Shown piece after piece: positions 50,856 through 63,700 of a stretch of DNA of 64,000 nucleotides (positions are counted from its first letter, which is position 1; the number at the start of each line of letters is the position of its first letter). The stretch spans positions 2,418,001 to 2,482,000 of the forward strand of contig NC_079975.1 in the NCBI RefSeq assembly GCF_029852145.1, in the 5' to 3' direction. The stretch comes from Microplitis mediator. Lineage: Eukaryota > Arthropoda > Insecta > Hymenoptera > Braconidae. The notes under the pieces are model-generated. The model made no database searches. It saw only the letters and a list, made by a program, of their open reading frames with translations, and was not told the DNA's origin. A program made the translations under genes and the position numbers.

Positions 50856-52048
50856 GATATAATATCATTGACAATAAAATTGATTACTTAGCACAGTAGC
50901 TCTTGGGGAATTTAATCATGCGTAATCTATCATTCTTACATAATCCCTCTGAAAGTGACAGTTAAATTCGCCAAGAGCGACGCGGAGTTTTGCCGACGGG
51001 GACGAGACCAAGGGGTTTGAGCTCCCGTATATTTTATAAGTACCACAGTAGAGTAACCACTACCACCCAGCATCTCAGTTTAAGATCTTTCCAACTAACA
51101 GTAAAGTCCTCGGAACTCGGGGGTGGATGGAGTTAATGTACCGCAGACCGCGGTCCGTAACAAACCTGCTAAGTAATTCTGATGGGCTTTCACCCTGTCG
51201 TTATACTCCGAGGAAGTGTAAAAAATTTTTCAATGACAGTGATCGCGGAGACGTGGAACTGAGCCAAGTTAACGATATTTTTATTAATAAATTCATTTAA
51301 ATGCATAATTTATAATTTTTTTGTGTCGCGATATAAAGGGGTCGGAAATAGGGACGATGGAAGAAAAAAATTTGGATCCTGAATATTTTGAATCTTTCAA
51401 TTTTCACCGATATTTCAAAGTAATTAAGATTTTCTTTTTTTTATTAATTTTCGAGATAAATGGGGTAAATTTAGATTTTCGAATGTTTTCCGTTTAAATT
51501 TTCGGGTGATAAATTTTTACTCGACCTTACGTAATTTACGAACTTCATTAGAATTATTAAAAAAAAGTTCCAGATCAAAGGAAAAGTTAACCGGTGAAAA
51601 AAAAAAAAACAAAACATTTATATATGAGTAATATAATTTATGAAATATTCATTGTTGTGATTCCATTAGATAGACGGATTTGCTCATCGAGGCATGACGG
51701 TAGTTGGGGTGAACGTGGGCGGGCAGAAGAAAGTTTCAAGAGTAAGCATCAGGACTGGGTGAAAGGATAATGTACAGTAGCTACTCCGCAAATTCGACAA
51801 CAATATGTTTTATCGTGTAGCCAAGCGAGAAGGGTCGCCCGGGGTGTAGGAGTAGGGTGCTCGGCTCGGCTATAACTCTGTTAAACCGGCACGGATATTT
51901 CATTAGTCCCAGCCCGACATATCGAGTATGCATCCACGTCTGCCAACGTTCCCCTCGATTCTTTCTCCGCACACCCAATCATAATGTTTAAATGTACATC
52001 AGAGCACCACACGTTTCAGAGCCGAGTTGGGAATGTGTGCTCGGATAG

Positions 52049-52076
52049 TCGTCCTCGTCCTCGTCCTCATCCTCGA
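52049..52076. repeat. (GTCCTC)n short repeat
   Basis: Four to five hexamers of GTCCTC with an ATCCTC variant. Confidence 0.8.
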
Positions 52077-53424
52077 TCTGACTTGAAACTGAGAGAAAAA
52101 ACTTGGACCCTTTTGCTCTGCAATGTACCAACGCACGCTCGATCCACTTGACGGGGGTGAGATCGCTGAAGGCTAAATTGTTGACACGACAAATAAATCG
52201 TATTTGGTTTGTTCAGGGTGAGAAGAATTTTTCTTTTTACAATTAAGTACTCTTCAACGACCTGAGCTAAAAACGTCTCGTCTACAGAAATTCCAGTCCA
52301 TACACTTTTATTATTATTATTATTTTTATTTTAATAGGAGGAGGTTTTTTTTATTCAGGTGTCTTTTGAAATAATTCGGGACTATTGGAACAGAGACGTG
52401 TTTTTTGTGTGTTTCAATTGGGTTAAACGAACAGTATGGCTGTAAAGAGGGGGGAGGGGGTCAATCGGAGAGCCGGCGGGCAGCCTGTTATCGCGGGCAT
52501 TAGCTTTCAGCGTGGCTCGTAGGATATAAAAGTAGCCCGAGGCAGCCATTACCCGGACATTGTCCGTGCAAGATTCTCTTTTTAGCGCAACCCGGTACAC
52601 CCTTTTACCTTTTACACCCCTGGTGTCTCTTGTGCTCCTTCTTCAGTGTGCCGGCGCCTTTATCTCGACTTGATACTGCTACTCTCTTTTTAGTTTTTAT
52701 TTCTTACGAGAGTTTCGGATAAGACCTTATCAGGAATTCCCAGCTCGATCCACACCGACACCTCCGCTCGTTGGAAATCCATTTCGCAGTCGGTAGATTT
52801 AACTCTACACTCTTTCAAACGCCGGGTACAAAAGGATCCCGACGAGAGCTGCCTTCGAAATTACCTACGCTCTATTATTCCTCAATTAGCTAAACAATGT
52901 CGTTTAATTTATGCAATTATGATATAATTATAAATAATGAGTGGATAGATTTATAGACAATAAAGTAACAGCAGTAATCGAGATCATAACGAGTGAAATT
53001 GCAGTTATTTATGAAAGATTGGAGGTACAATCGAGTGGAAAAAAGCTGCGAAATAAACTCAGTCTGGTGTATAAAGTGTAGCCCACATTATAATTCACGG
53101 TGAGTGAGAGTCGAAAATAAAAGTCGGAATAAAAAATAGAGGGCGAGGTAGAAGCTCTAGAGCTCGTGGTATGCATCGGGGCCGTGATGTTGCCAAGGCA
53201 ATTATCCGCATCGAAATTACGTTCCCGTGGTAGCTACACCGGTCTTTACCCCACCCCGAAAATAAATAACGAAAATGAAAAAAAAGAAGATTGAAATATT
53301 GGCAAGCGGTATCTCAACAAATTAGCCCGATGAAATGCAGATGGAAGTTGAGGCGGACGTTGGGAAATGCACGAACGAGATCGAGGGAGAGCGATTGAGG
53401 GTACAGAGGGTGCAGGGGTGGGTT

Positions 53425-53512
53425 TCGCTCTGAAAGAGTGAGAGTTTCAGGAGCTGGAATGGAGAAGGTGGAAAGAAGAAGGAGGAGGAGCAGGAGAAAG
53501 AGGAGTAGTCGT
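53425..53512. repeat. Polypurine tract
   Basis: About 90 bases dominated by G and A on the plus strand (GGAGAAGG, AGGAGGAG words). Frames on both strands here owe their Arg/Ser-rich or Leu/Ser/Phe-rich composition to it. Confidence 0.65.
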
Positions 53513-56433
53513 AGTCGAAGTAAAGTCGTTGAGACCCATCGGGTTGGAAATAACCGACAAAGTGCCTTCCACGCCGCGCTACTAATCTTATGCAATTACT
53601 TGACAATTCACTTTACCAACTGGCACTCACTGCCAATATATATAGAACAATCTTGAGAATTGAGTTAACTCCTCGGGATGTTTTATAAAAGGACAATTTT
53701 AAAGGAGTAGTATAAAGGAGAATGAAAATAATAATGAAAGAAAGACAAGATGAAGAGAAAAATAACCTTCACTTTCATATCCGTGTTCATCTCTACACTA
53801 AATATACATTTTTAAAATATAAGGGATGTAATAATTGCAGAGACCATCCCCAGTCAATTTAGTAATAAAGCTTCTGTCTACAATAAAAACGACGAGCAAC
53901 AACACGACTATATAATGCACATATATACAGACATATATTTGTCGTGAGCGCATTGAGAGTCTTGGCCCGCCCTGAGCAATCTCAGTTATTGAAAAAAAGT
54001 CACGAAGAAAGAAGTAGTCGGATAAAAAGAGGTACAGGCGGTATATATTACGTGTACATGTTTATATAGAGAGAGCTAGATAAAGAATAAAAAAAATAAA
54101 TAATAAAAGTGAGGAAAAGATTCTAAACAATCGGGGTCTCTGGAGAAACTCATCGCGCGCGCCATTTCATTACCAAGTGTTGTAGTTCTTTCGTCGCGAT
54201 GATTCGCGGCCTCTTTGTCTCATCTCGTCGTGAAATTTATCCAAACGAAAAAAAAAAAAAATAAAGAAGGAGAATGAAATAGAAATAAAAGCAAACAGAT
54301 TTTAAAACACGTAACAGCAAGACGCGGAGAGGATTGGCGACGCGCCAATAAACCAGTCACCGTCCCCTAGACAAAGTTATTCTATGCTCGTTTTGTTTCT
54401 TTGTACATTTTATTATTGTGATAATCGTTTGGTAACAGCTCGGCAGTACAAACACTGGCATATGGCATCAGGACGTTTAAGAGCCAGAACATGGAGTAAG
54501 TGGAGTAAGTAGAGAGAGTTGAGTTGCAGTTGACGATCCCTTGCTCCTGATCTACGCACCCCGATCCTCCCCTTTTTTACAATCTGCGATGATTTTCCTT
54601 TCAGTGCATTACGCGAACGTGACCAACGCACGCCCATCTAATCAACGAGACCCGAACTTCGTCCCCCTATTTATTAGTGCTGGGAGTATATAAAATGCGC
54701 GTGCTGCATGTCTATCATATATATAGATATAAATGAATGTCTCTTTACTATTTCTATCCCTCTTGAGCGCAATCCGTGGCCGCCGACATGGCAAACCGTG
54801 ATTAACTTTTCGCCATTGCACCCCGACAGTGCGTCCCCGTCCTATCCGCCTACTGCTACTCTGGTGTGCCATTCATTTGCTATTCATTCGCGTCCGCACG
54901 GATTACGCTTATAGATGAGTAGTTGGAAGCATCAGCCGACTGGCAACCGATCCCACCATTTTTCCCTCGATAGATTGCTTTTTTTATTTCATTATATTTT
55001 TTTACGTGGAAATCCATTTTCATTATTCGCCTAAATCCGAGAAATTACGTCATCTACGCCCAGATTTGCGAACGATGTAGGAATAAATTTTTTTTTTTTT
55101 TTTTAAAAGGGCATTAAGGGTTGAATCGAGTCGTTTATTATTAATTTAATGAAAGTTGGTGTTAATAGAATGTTGAGAAGCACGCAGAGAAATGTCGGGA
55201 CCTTGGGGAGATCGTGCCCTCGTGAGATTGATGTGCGGTATTGTCCCGTGACGAGAGAGATGATCGGGGAATAGTGACAGGCGTTATACACAACTACCCC
55301 TCGTCTATCGGACATTAGACTACCAAATAAGTAGGTACGTGTGCCATGTAGGAACCGTTGTAGAGTTTGGAATATACATGGGAGCCAGTGGTATGGGAGT
55401 AGATGAGATGAGAAGAGAAGAGAAGGATGGAGAGAGAATGACGATAAGGGTATAGAGAACAAGGGGGGTCGTCTGTTGATGCCCGCATGCCGGCACCACC
55501 CCCAAGGGGATGCAATCAGAACGTTTCAATCAACAGTCACTGGGTTCCTTGGTCGTGCGGTGGCAATACATGGGGTCGTGCAAGATGCTAAACCGAGAGC
55601 TAGGGTGAGCTACAAGGAGAGATGGCTCCTGATTACTCTGCTGATAACCAACGGGCATTAAATCTTGGACCAAAGAGGGCGGAAACCCTTCTATACAAAA
55701 TCACTTTTTTTATATCCTCTATCATCAGCTACTACTCTCTTACGCAATCTCAAGTGCTCACAGCGAGCCGAGAGGTGAGTCATGACGGTGCGTGAGTGAT
55801 TTTAAAGTGGCTCTGCTACTCCTTTATGCCAGAGTATTAGCAGATCAAGGAAAGAACCTCGAGCTTGATCGAGTAGGCCTAAGACACCCACCCGCCGACA
55901 CTAAAATTTTGAATTTACCGCCCGATCTACTCAAATTTCCCGATAAAGTGACGAAAATCCTCCCGGTATTTTTCGTTACGCTCAAGGCAGCTAGAAACGA
56001 TAAAGACGACAATGACAGCATCATCGACTTTATACCTCATTCGCATCTAAGTGCTTCGGTGGCAAAGAGAGAATGAGAGAGTACTCTAGCACGCCGGCAA
56101 GTGAAAGGATGGTGTCTATCAGCATATTTCAAAGATAAGCCCCCTCTGAGCACCAGCAGTTTCCAGCCGGGCCATCAACCATAATAACAATCCGATATGA
56201 TTACACCATAATCGCAGTGTGCGCGAGCGAGCAGTGTCACGGGTCTATAGCAAAGCTGGGAAAATATTTTTCCACGCGCAAATAAAATTACGCTTAGGGA
56301 ATTGAGATACCCTGTTTATGTCTTCTCCAAGTGCGTTCTGATATAAAATAAATTAAATTATACTCCAGAGGCATAAATATATTTACTTTTTTTATTTTCT
56401 ACATATATATATCACCAACTAGTATAGATATTA

Positions 56434-57461
56434 GACTGATTCAAAAAAATCGACTAATTTTTTTTTTCTTCATTATATCGAAAATATTGTTGGAAATGAC
56501 GAAAAAAAAATTCTGTGAAAGTTTGAGCTCTTAATATTAATATAAACAACTGCCGCATCGCAATTTTCTATTTCCCGTTTAAATAACATGGGAAAATTTA
56601 TTTTTTAAGCTTTGGAATTTTGTAGCTCACGGTGGGACCAATACTTTTGAATGTTCAAGACATATTCTTATGGGGAATTTGACGCTCTACAAAAAAGGTC
56701 TCTTATAATTTTTCGATATTTTTATTTCTTCGAAAGTAATTCGAAGTCAAAATTAGATTGACGATAAATTTTTACATTTTTTAAATTTTTTGACTCAACC
56801 ATCAACTTTATCCGAAAATTTTAGAGGACATTTTTTGTAGACCATTTTATTTCCTACAACTTATCTCAAAGAAAATTTTCGATATTTCACTTAAATCGTA
56901 TGTTATTTGCAATTAACTAAAAATTTTCTTAAATAATCTAACTTTTGTTGCTCAAAATTAATTATATTGAATTTTTAGTTAATTGCGAATAACTTACGAC
57001 TTATGAGAAATATCGAAAATTTTCTCCGAGATAAGTTATAAGAAATAAAATGCTCTACAAAAAGTGTCCTCTGAAATTTTCGGATAAAGTTGATGGTTGA
57101 CTCAAAAAATATAAAAAATGTAGAAACTTATCGTCAATCTAATTTTAACTTCGAATTACTTTTGAAGAAATAAAAATATCGAAAAATTATAAGAGACCTT
57201 TCTTGTAGAGCGTCAAATTCCCCATAAGAATATGTCTTGAACATTCGAAAGTATTGGTCCCACCGAGAGCTACAAAATTCCAAAACTTGAAAAATAAATT
57301 TTCCCATGTTATTTAAACGGGAAATAGAAAATTACGATGCGGCAGTTGTTAATATTAATATTAAGAGCTCAAACTTTCACAGTATTTTTTTTACGTCATT
57401 TCCAACAATATTTTCGATATAATGAAGAAAAAAAAAATTAGTCGATTTTTTTGAATCAGTC
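56434..57461. mobile_element. Family D: 1028-bp palindrome (two 492-bp arms, 44-bp loop)
   Basis: The left arm (56434-56925) begins GACTGATTCAAAAAAATCGA. The right arm (56970-57461) is its reverse complement over the whole length with scattered mismatches, ending TCGATTTTTTTGAATCAGTC. The loop is 56926-56969. TA lies on both sides (56432-56433 and 57462-57463), as expected of a TA-targeting insertion. There is no open frame for a transposase. The element is a long foldback/MITE-type sequence; if transcribed from either side it would fold into a hairpin of nearly 500 base pairs. A second, truncated copy lies 2.7 kb downstream in the same orientation. Confidence 0.85.
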
Positions 57462-57468
57462 TAATAGA

Positions 57469-57485
57469 TATATATATATATATAT
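57469..57485. repeat. Short (AT)n run beside element D
   Basis: Seventeen bases of alternating AT just outside the right end of the palindrome. Confidence 0.8.
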
Positions 57486-58857
57486 ACGTTCAACTCAATA
57501 TTGCTCGTTAACGAGGAGCTTTCGTACGTGTTAAATTATTACCCAGGGGAACAATCTGGATATTGTTATACATATACAACCATGACATACACACCGGGAT
57601 CGTTACGATTATTCTCCGATAATAATCTCATATCTGTTATTGTTAGTTTATATAGTATAGCGAGACCGCGATGATGACAATTGGTAATTGGAATCAAAAA
57701 ATGTACGGTATGATGGCTGCAAACAAATGAGACGTGGGCACATATACAGATAGACGTGATGCTGCTGCTGATATTTTACAGTGACAATGATACAATGTGG
57801 CTTTTGACAGTTGCGTCGAATTATCGATGAATCAAAAGAGCATAAGAATCACTGGCGTAATAATTGCTACCGCTGATGCTCATGGAATCAATGATTAACT
57901 CTGAAAATAACCCGCCACATATGCGCCTCGCATATTTCCGTTGTCTTGTTTCAATTTTTCGTTTTCGTTCATTATTATTTATTTTTTTTTTTAAATTACT
58001 ATCCCGCTGTTAATGTGACTGCGTATTTATTTATCATTGATTATTGGGTATTATTGGTTCTTTTGATTGGACGAGGAGAGAAGAAATGATGATGATATTG
58101 GTCGGAGTATGAACAATAGAATGAAAATAATCGTAAGTAGATGAAGAAAGTGATATGTAGTGACAGAGAGGAATAGGCTGTCGAAGTAGAGCCGAATGGA
58201 TATTGCTCTGAAGGTGGGCGACGGAGCTGTATTCTCAACTGCTGCTTGGAAGCCCTGACAATGCGCCCTCGACGTCACTCTCAATGCCTCGACAACGGAA
58301 GGGAGAACGAGGGACTTAGAATCGTCGCCGGATAGACGAAGCTCTAGAGCAAGTAGGTCTATACCGTGGGACGACGGTGAAGGAAGAGACGGTGAGAGCC
58401 CCTGAGAAGGAGCTAGTGATCATCGATATCGTCGTGCGGAGCTGGGACAAAAAAGAGGTGAAAGCCAGAGAAGAGATGAGAGCTATATAGAATAAGCTGT
58501 CTTTCCTCTTTTCATTTTATTTTTTTTTTTACTTTTTTTTCTGCGTCTTCCTCGACAGAGGTACAGGCGAACCGATCAACAGTATGCTGAAAAGCTCACT
58601 CAGCTATTTTACTAAAAATAAATCAGATGTACCGAAATTAGGGTGTGATGCACACCAACGAGATTTGTTTTGTTCACAGTCAGTGTGAAATGTATAGTGT
58701 TAAAGTTTTAATTGGATTGGATTGTATTGAAAGAAGGACAAGTTGAACGTTTATGTCGAGGGCGGAATGACCCGAGCAGCACCTGGTTCTAAACCCGGAG
58801 GACGGTAACCACTAACGTATCATCGTCCCTTATAACGACCGTCTCAACTAAACTGTG

Positions 58858-58914
<57 letters not shown>

Positions 58915-60161
58915 TATATATAAACGACCGACGGTTAGTGTGCGACGAAGGAACTACCATGGCGGTATTATCCGGTATTATCCGGGGCACTATCTGATGA
59001 CCCGCCTAAGGCTGCATCTGACAGCAGCCGCGAAATGAGGACTTTCAGGAGTTTCGAGGGGTGGTTGTGCTGCGTGGTACTGAGCAGAGCTCCATGACGC
59101 CATAACTGAGTAAAGGCGATGGCGATGGGTTTTGTTGAAGAAGCTTCTAAAAGCAAGTGAGACTGAAACAGAAACAGAGAAAGAGAAATCTGAAAATATG
59201 GAAGCGGGGGTTACTTTTCAGAGGGTAGTTGTAGGCTCAAGGATATGGCCGCCAAGTCTTGTGTTCGCGTCTGCACTTAAATATATATATATATAGATAT
59301 CAAGATAATGCTGCTGAGAGGACCAGGGTTTTTCTCCAACCAAATGGAATGTTCCCGAGTGTTTCAGACAGTTTGTTTACTGGCTATGAGTACGATTATA
59401 TATATAAATATATAAGGACGTATGAATGTGATGTGTAAATTTGGTGTATTTGTGTTTTATAATTCTATTGTATGAGCTCTGTCATTAAGATATATTAGCG
59501 GTCAAATAAAAATCGATAAGGTTGAAAACTCGGTTATATAAGGCGTAAATATCTGTATAAATAATGGCTGTTAATTTATTTGTTTAATGCTGGCAATTGC
59601 TGATGAGAGTATGTCAAACATTCGTATGCTAATATAATCTAGAAATAAATGGTTGGTATTGTGTATGTAAGAAGAGCCAACAAACACCCCGTTGTATGAG
59701 CACATCAGTGATTTGAATGCATAAATACACTCATCCTCGAATGACTAGGATGGTACTCTGGTGGTGGCTGTTGGCAAAGGACTTGCTATCAACCTAAAAA
59801 GGGGTTGACGTTAGAGTGCGATTTTAAATCTTATGCCAGTTTTAATGGAGGAAAAGACTCACGAGACTTGTGGGTATTTTAAACGATCGTAAAAGTGTTC
59901 GACATTTTTTAAAAATGATGGCAATTTGGGAGAAAATATTCATGAATTTATTTTACGGAAAAAATTAGCATTCATAGGGGTGACAAGAGTCCTCTAAAAA
60001 ATTTCGATGGATGAGAATATTTTATACTTTTTCACAAAAGTATTCCGTACATTAAATTTCATATGTGGGGTAAACTGGACACTTTAAAAAATAATTGAAA
60101 TTAACAAATTGATGATAAATAAATTAAGAAAAAATATTTCGCTTCCCTATCCTATAGATTA
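57486..60161. other. No gene recognised; non-coding spacer between the two D copies
   Basis: AT-rich DNA with GC-richer patches at 58200-58450 and 58930-59160 and the (AT)26 run at 58862-58913. A CCATGG-context ATG at 58957 opens only 12 codons. The minus-strand frame at 58968-59156 has no recognisable domain. The phrase GTGGGGTAAACTGGACAC near 60065 resembles the G-rich wording of element E. Confidence 0.5.
58862..58913. repeat. (AT)26 microsatellite
   Basis: Fifty-two bases of perfect alternating AT, framed on both sides by TAC/CTA words so that the whole 60-base block is close to symmetrical. Confidence 0.95.
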
Positions 60162-60734
60162 CACTTAGGTCGTATGTTATTTGCAATTAATTGAAAATTT
60201 TCTTAAATAATGTAAATTTTGTTGCTTAAAATTAATTATATTAAATTTTCAGTTAATTGCGAATAACTTACGACTTATGAGAAATATCGAAAATTTTCTC
60301 TGAGATAAGTTGTAGGAAATAAAATGCTCTACAAAAAATGTCCTCTAAGATTTCGGATAAAATTGATGGTTGCATAAAAAAATTAAAAAAATGTGAAAAT
60401 TTATCGTCAATCTAACTTTAACTTCGAATTACTTTTGAAGAAATCAAAATATCGAAAAATTGTAAGAGACCTTTTTTGTAGAGCGTCAAATTTCCCATAA
60501 GAATATGTCTTGAAAATTCAAAAGTGTTGGTTCCACCGAGAGCTACAAAATTCCAAAGCTTGAAAAATAAATTTTCTCATGTTATTTAAACGGGAAATAG
60601 AAAATTGCGATGCGACAGTTGTTTATATTAATATTAAGAGCTCAAATTTTCACCGTATTTTTTTTTCGTCATTTCCAACAATATTTTCGATATAATGAAG
60701 AAAAAAAAAATTAGTCGATTTTTTTGAATCAGTC
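60162..60734. mobile_element. Family D, copy 2, truncated to the loop and right arm
   Basis: The right arm (60244-60734) matches the right arm of the 56434-57461 palindrome nearly base for base and ends with the same GAATCAGTC followed by TA. Only about 60 bases of the left arm remain, starting at the CACTTA word near 60162, so about 430 bases of that arm are missing. The copy therefore can fold only around the loop. Truncation within an arm could come from deletion between the palindromic halves. Confidence 0.82.
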
Positions 60735-60736
60735 TA

Positions 60737-63700
60737 CTATAGATATTAATTTTTTGTTTAAAAAATATGTAATAATTCAAAAATGGTCCCAGTTAAATTT
60801 AGATGCTGAACTTTTCATGTAAGTTTTGTTAGCTTATGCACATAAGTCCGCCTTCTTAGCCCAATTGTATACGCTGGCTACATATATACTCTGAGCGTCA
60901 CTCGACTCGACCCCGGGGTTTCTGGGACACTCTGGTTTAGGAGAGAGCAGAAATTCTGGACGACAGACTCTTAGTAGAGCAAGTTGGTGGGATGAGGCGA
61001 CAGAGGGGTTGTTCTTAGCCTAGCCAAGCCCAGCGGGGTTTTACCAGCACAATAGTTTGAAATATTCGAGCGAAGAGCAAGAAGTTGCCCTAGCACTGGT
61101 AATTAACGAGTTCAAGTTTGGCGAAGTCGTCGTTTTCTCGCGCGCGACCACCACGACGAGGTTCTCTGCTGGCGTGTAAGACTCCCGCGGTATCCATTAA
61201 CCAAGTACCATAGTTGCCAGGTAAGGGGGGTAGGAAACAACTCCTTTCGCCGACGCCACTAGTGTTACAACGTTATATTTTATTCTCGTCCTACTTCTTA
61301 CGGCTGTTATTATTATTAATCTCAACTTCAACCGGTGGACCCGCGGGTCTCTCTGCTCCTCGTAACTCCAAAATTATTATCATAGCATTAGTTATTTACT
61401 TTATCTTACACCCGAATATAATTTCAAACTTGCGCGATAATTTTAATTTATGAAATTTCTTGAGTTGGTCTGAGAATAATTCTGCTTGACGTTTTCGTTA
61501 AAAAATATACGAGACTTGCGCACTGTCAGATACCCTAAATATTTTTGTTTTACTCAAAATAAAAAAAAAAATTTTGTGAATTTTTTTAATGACCCGATTT
61601 ACCCCATAATTCATAATAAATTTTCAAAAACCAAAAAATTGAAAAAAAAAAATTTTCTAAATTTCTGAGTGACTCAGTCGTCGCAAATTAACTATTTTGT
61701 AAAAAATAATATTTTGAATTAAAATATCGATTTAGCATAGAAATTTTTTTGCAAAAAAAAAAAAAAGAAAAAACACAAGACTAAACAGGATGAGAGTAAC
61801 AAAACTAGAGAGTAGACAGTGAATGCAAAGACAGAAAAAAAAAGAGGAAAAGTCATGTTGATGCATCAGCTACGACACAAGCGAAAGAATTGAACGTATG
61901 ACAATGAATAATAAGGGACTGAGTCGATGTATGTATGTGTGTACGTGTGTGTGATGTGCATCATTGTTTCATCCGTAGCTAAAACTGAACTCCTTTACCG
62001 TCACCGCCATTTTCTTGTTCGCATCAGTTGTCGTATTTTCTGGAGCGCGCGCTCACCCGAGTAGGCTACCCCAGCTAATAATAAGCCTCCTGATGCACAC
62101 TGGGCTCGTTCAAGTAACGCGTGTTCCATGTACCCGGTGATGCTCTGCACGATGGAAGAGCGAACCGGGTGAAAGAGAGCATCCTAGGGCGGATTACGAG
62201 CTGGGAAAAAGGCGCCAAGGGGAACACGACGAGGACGCTGAAGCCTATAACTGAAAATGGGAGAGAAAAGCTTGGACTGAACCTCAGAAAAAGAATCACC
62301 TCAGACATGAAAAGTGTAAACATGAAGAAAATAAAAGACAAATAACGGAAGAATGGGTGGTTGTGAGGCATTGAAACACTGGTTTATACTTTTATGCTGC
62401 CAAGGGACACGTTCTCTTGTCGCTTGCTCGCACTCGTCTAATATCCGTCTCTACGACGAGGCAGTGCAATAGAGTTCACACCGCCGTACTCCTGTTATCT
62501 TAAATTCCCGAACCAGGTGACGCTAGTCGTTATTTCTTTAGATTTTACCGCGTACCCGGAAGACTCCAGCGCATTTTGATAATGGAGTGATACACATTGT
62601 AATCCAGGGTGGATTTTTCTCTCCCAAGTGCGCTTTTTTATTGTTCTACCAAAAAGTAAAAAAAAAAATAGTGTACGCCCCTCGTTTACTTGACACCCGT
62701 TTGAAATTCACTTTGATTAATTTTTTTCCTTTTCACACAAACAGTAAGACACTTTTAATTATCATGAGCGTCAGTATTTTTCTAAAAGACTTTGATGGAA
62801 TAATAAAATGATGTCGTCAGTTAAAAAAAATATTTCCTCGTGGTCGCGGTAGCATTAGAACACTTTGAGCCAGAGACCAGACGGTGCACGATGACTTGAC
62901 GGTTCTTTTATATAAACAACATATACAACGACGCGCCCAAACAAATTGCAATTTTTCATTAATTCACACGCACAGTGTTTGAGCTTTGGGATTTTTTATT
63001 TCACCTTTTCTGCATCACACACTGCTACGTATTTTTTTACTCTTTCTTTTATACTCTATAACTTTCTCTGTAGTAAAAGTAACAGCAGCAGCGGCAGCAG
63101 TTTCCCGGGAGAGAAGGTAACATAAAAATGCGGAATATGTGAAATTTACATGGGAAAACGTCAAAGCAAAACGTGAAAGCTCGTCAGTGAAAAGAGCAGG
63201 AATAACATCAGACTGCGCTTGGGAATATCCTGTACAGTGTTTCTCTCGACACTATACCCTGGAATAAAGAGCTCTGCGATTAAAAAAAGTCCATCTTGTT
63301 TTTACTTTTTACACCTAACACGTTTGATGTGCAACACACACACATGTGTGCTCATAATTATTTTTATGGTACGAAAACACAAGAAGAAAACTAACAAATT
63401 AAGGAAAATATCCGTCAACCCAACGTCTGCAATAATATGTTATTATATAAAAAGTATATCGCTTTGTTGATGACAACTCCCGCTTCTTTCGCGACAGCAG
63501 AACCATAAGGAAATTTACTTATTTTCTCAGTAAAATAAAAAATATTATATATGTGTGTGCACAGTATGTGTAAAAATAATGTATAAGTGCGAATTGCGAC
63601 ACCCCTTTTTGGCTCTTGATATTCTACAGCTCCCTCGAGGTGGTAACGCGTCGTAACACCGAGACGACGGTGAGTGCCGTTGCGTGCATAACGTGTGGAC

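Larger units (their letters stand above)
46018..56433. other. No gene recognised; long non-coding stretch
   Basis: AT-rich DNA with GC-richer patches at 46930-47280, 47760-48330, 51000-51150, 53320-53620, 54520-54920 and 55460-56110. A TATA-like GTATAAAAG lies at 47413. A pair of 11-base inverted words (TCATCGGAAGA at 48594, TCTTCCGATGA ending at 48670) could form a small hairpin, but chance is possible. CTCGTC repeats lie at 52049-52076 and a purine-rich tract at 53425-53512. The frame at 55792-56076 (94 codons) has mixed, protein-like composition but no family I recognise and no clear splice borders. Runs of A/T dominate 49900-50400 and 51300-51640. Confidence 0.5.

Noticed and set aside
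55792..56076. 94-codon frame with mixed composition
   Set aside because: Looks more protein-like than most, but no family is recognised and no splice borders or second exon are visible. Length is within chance.
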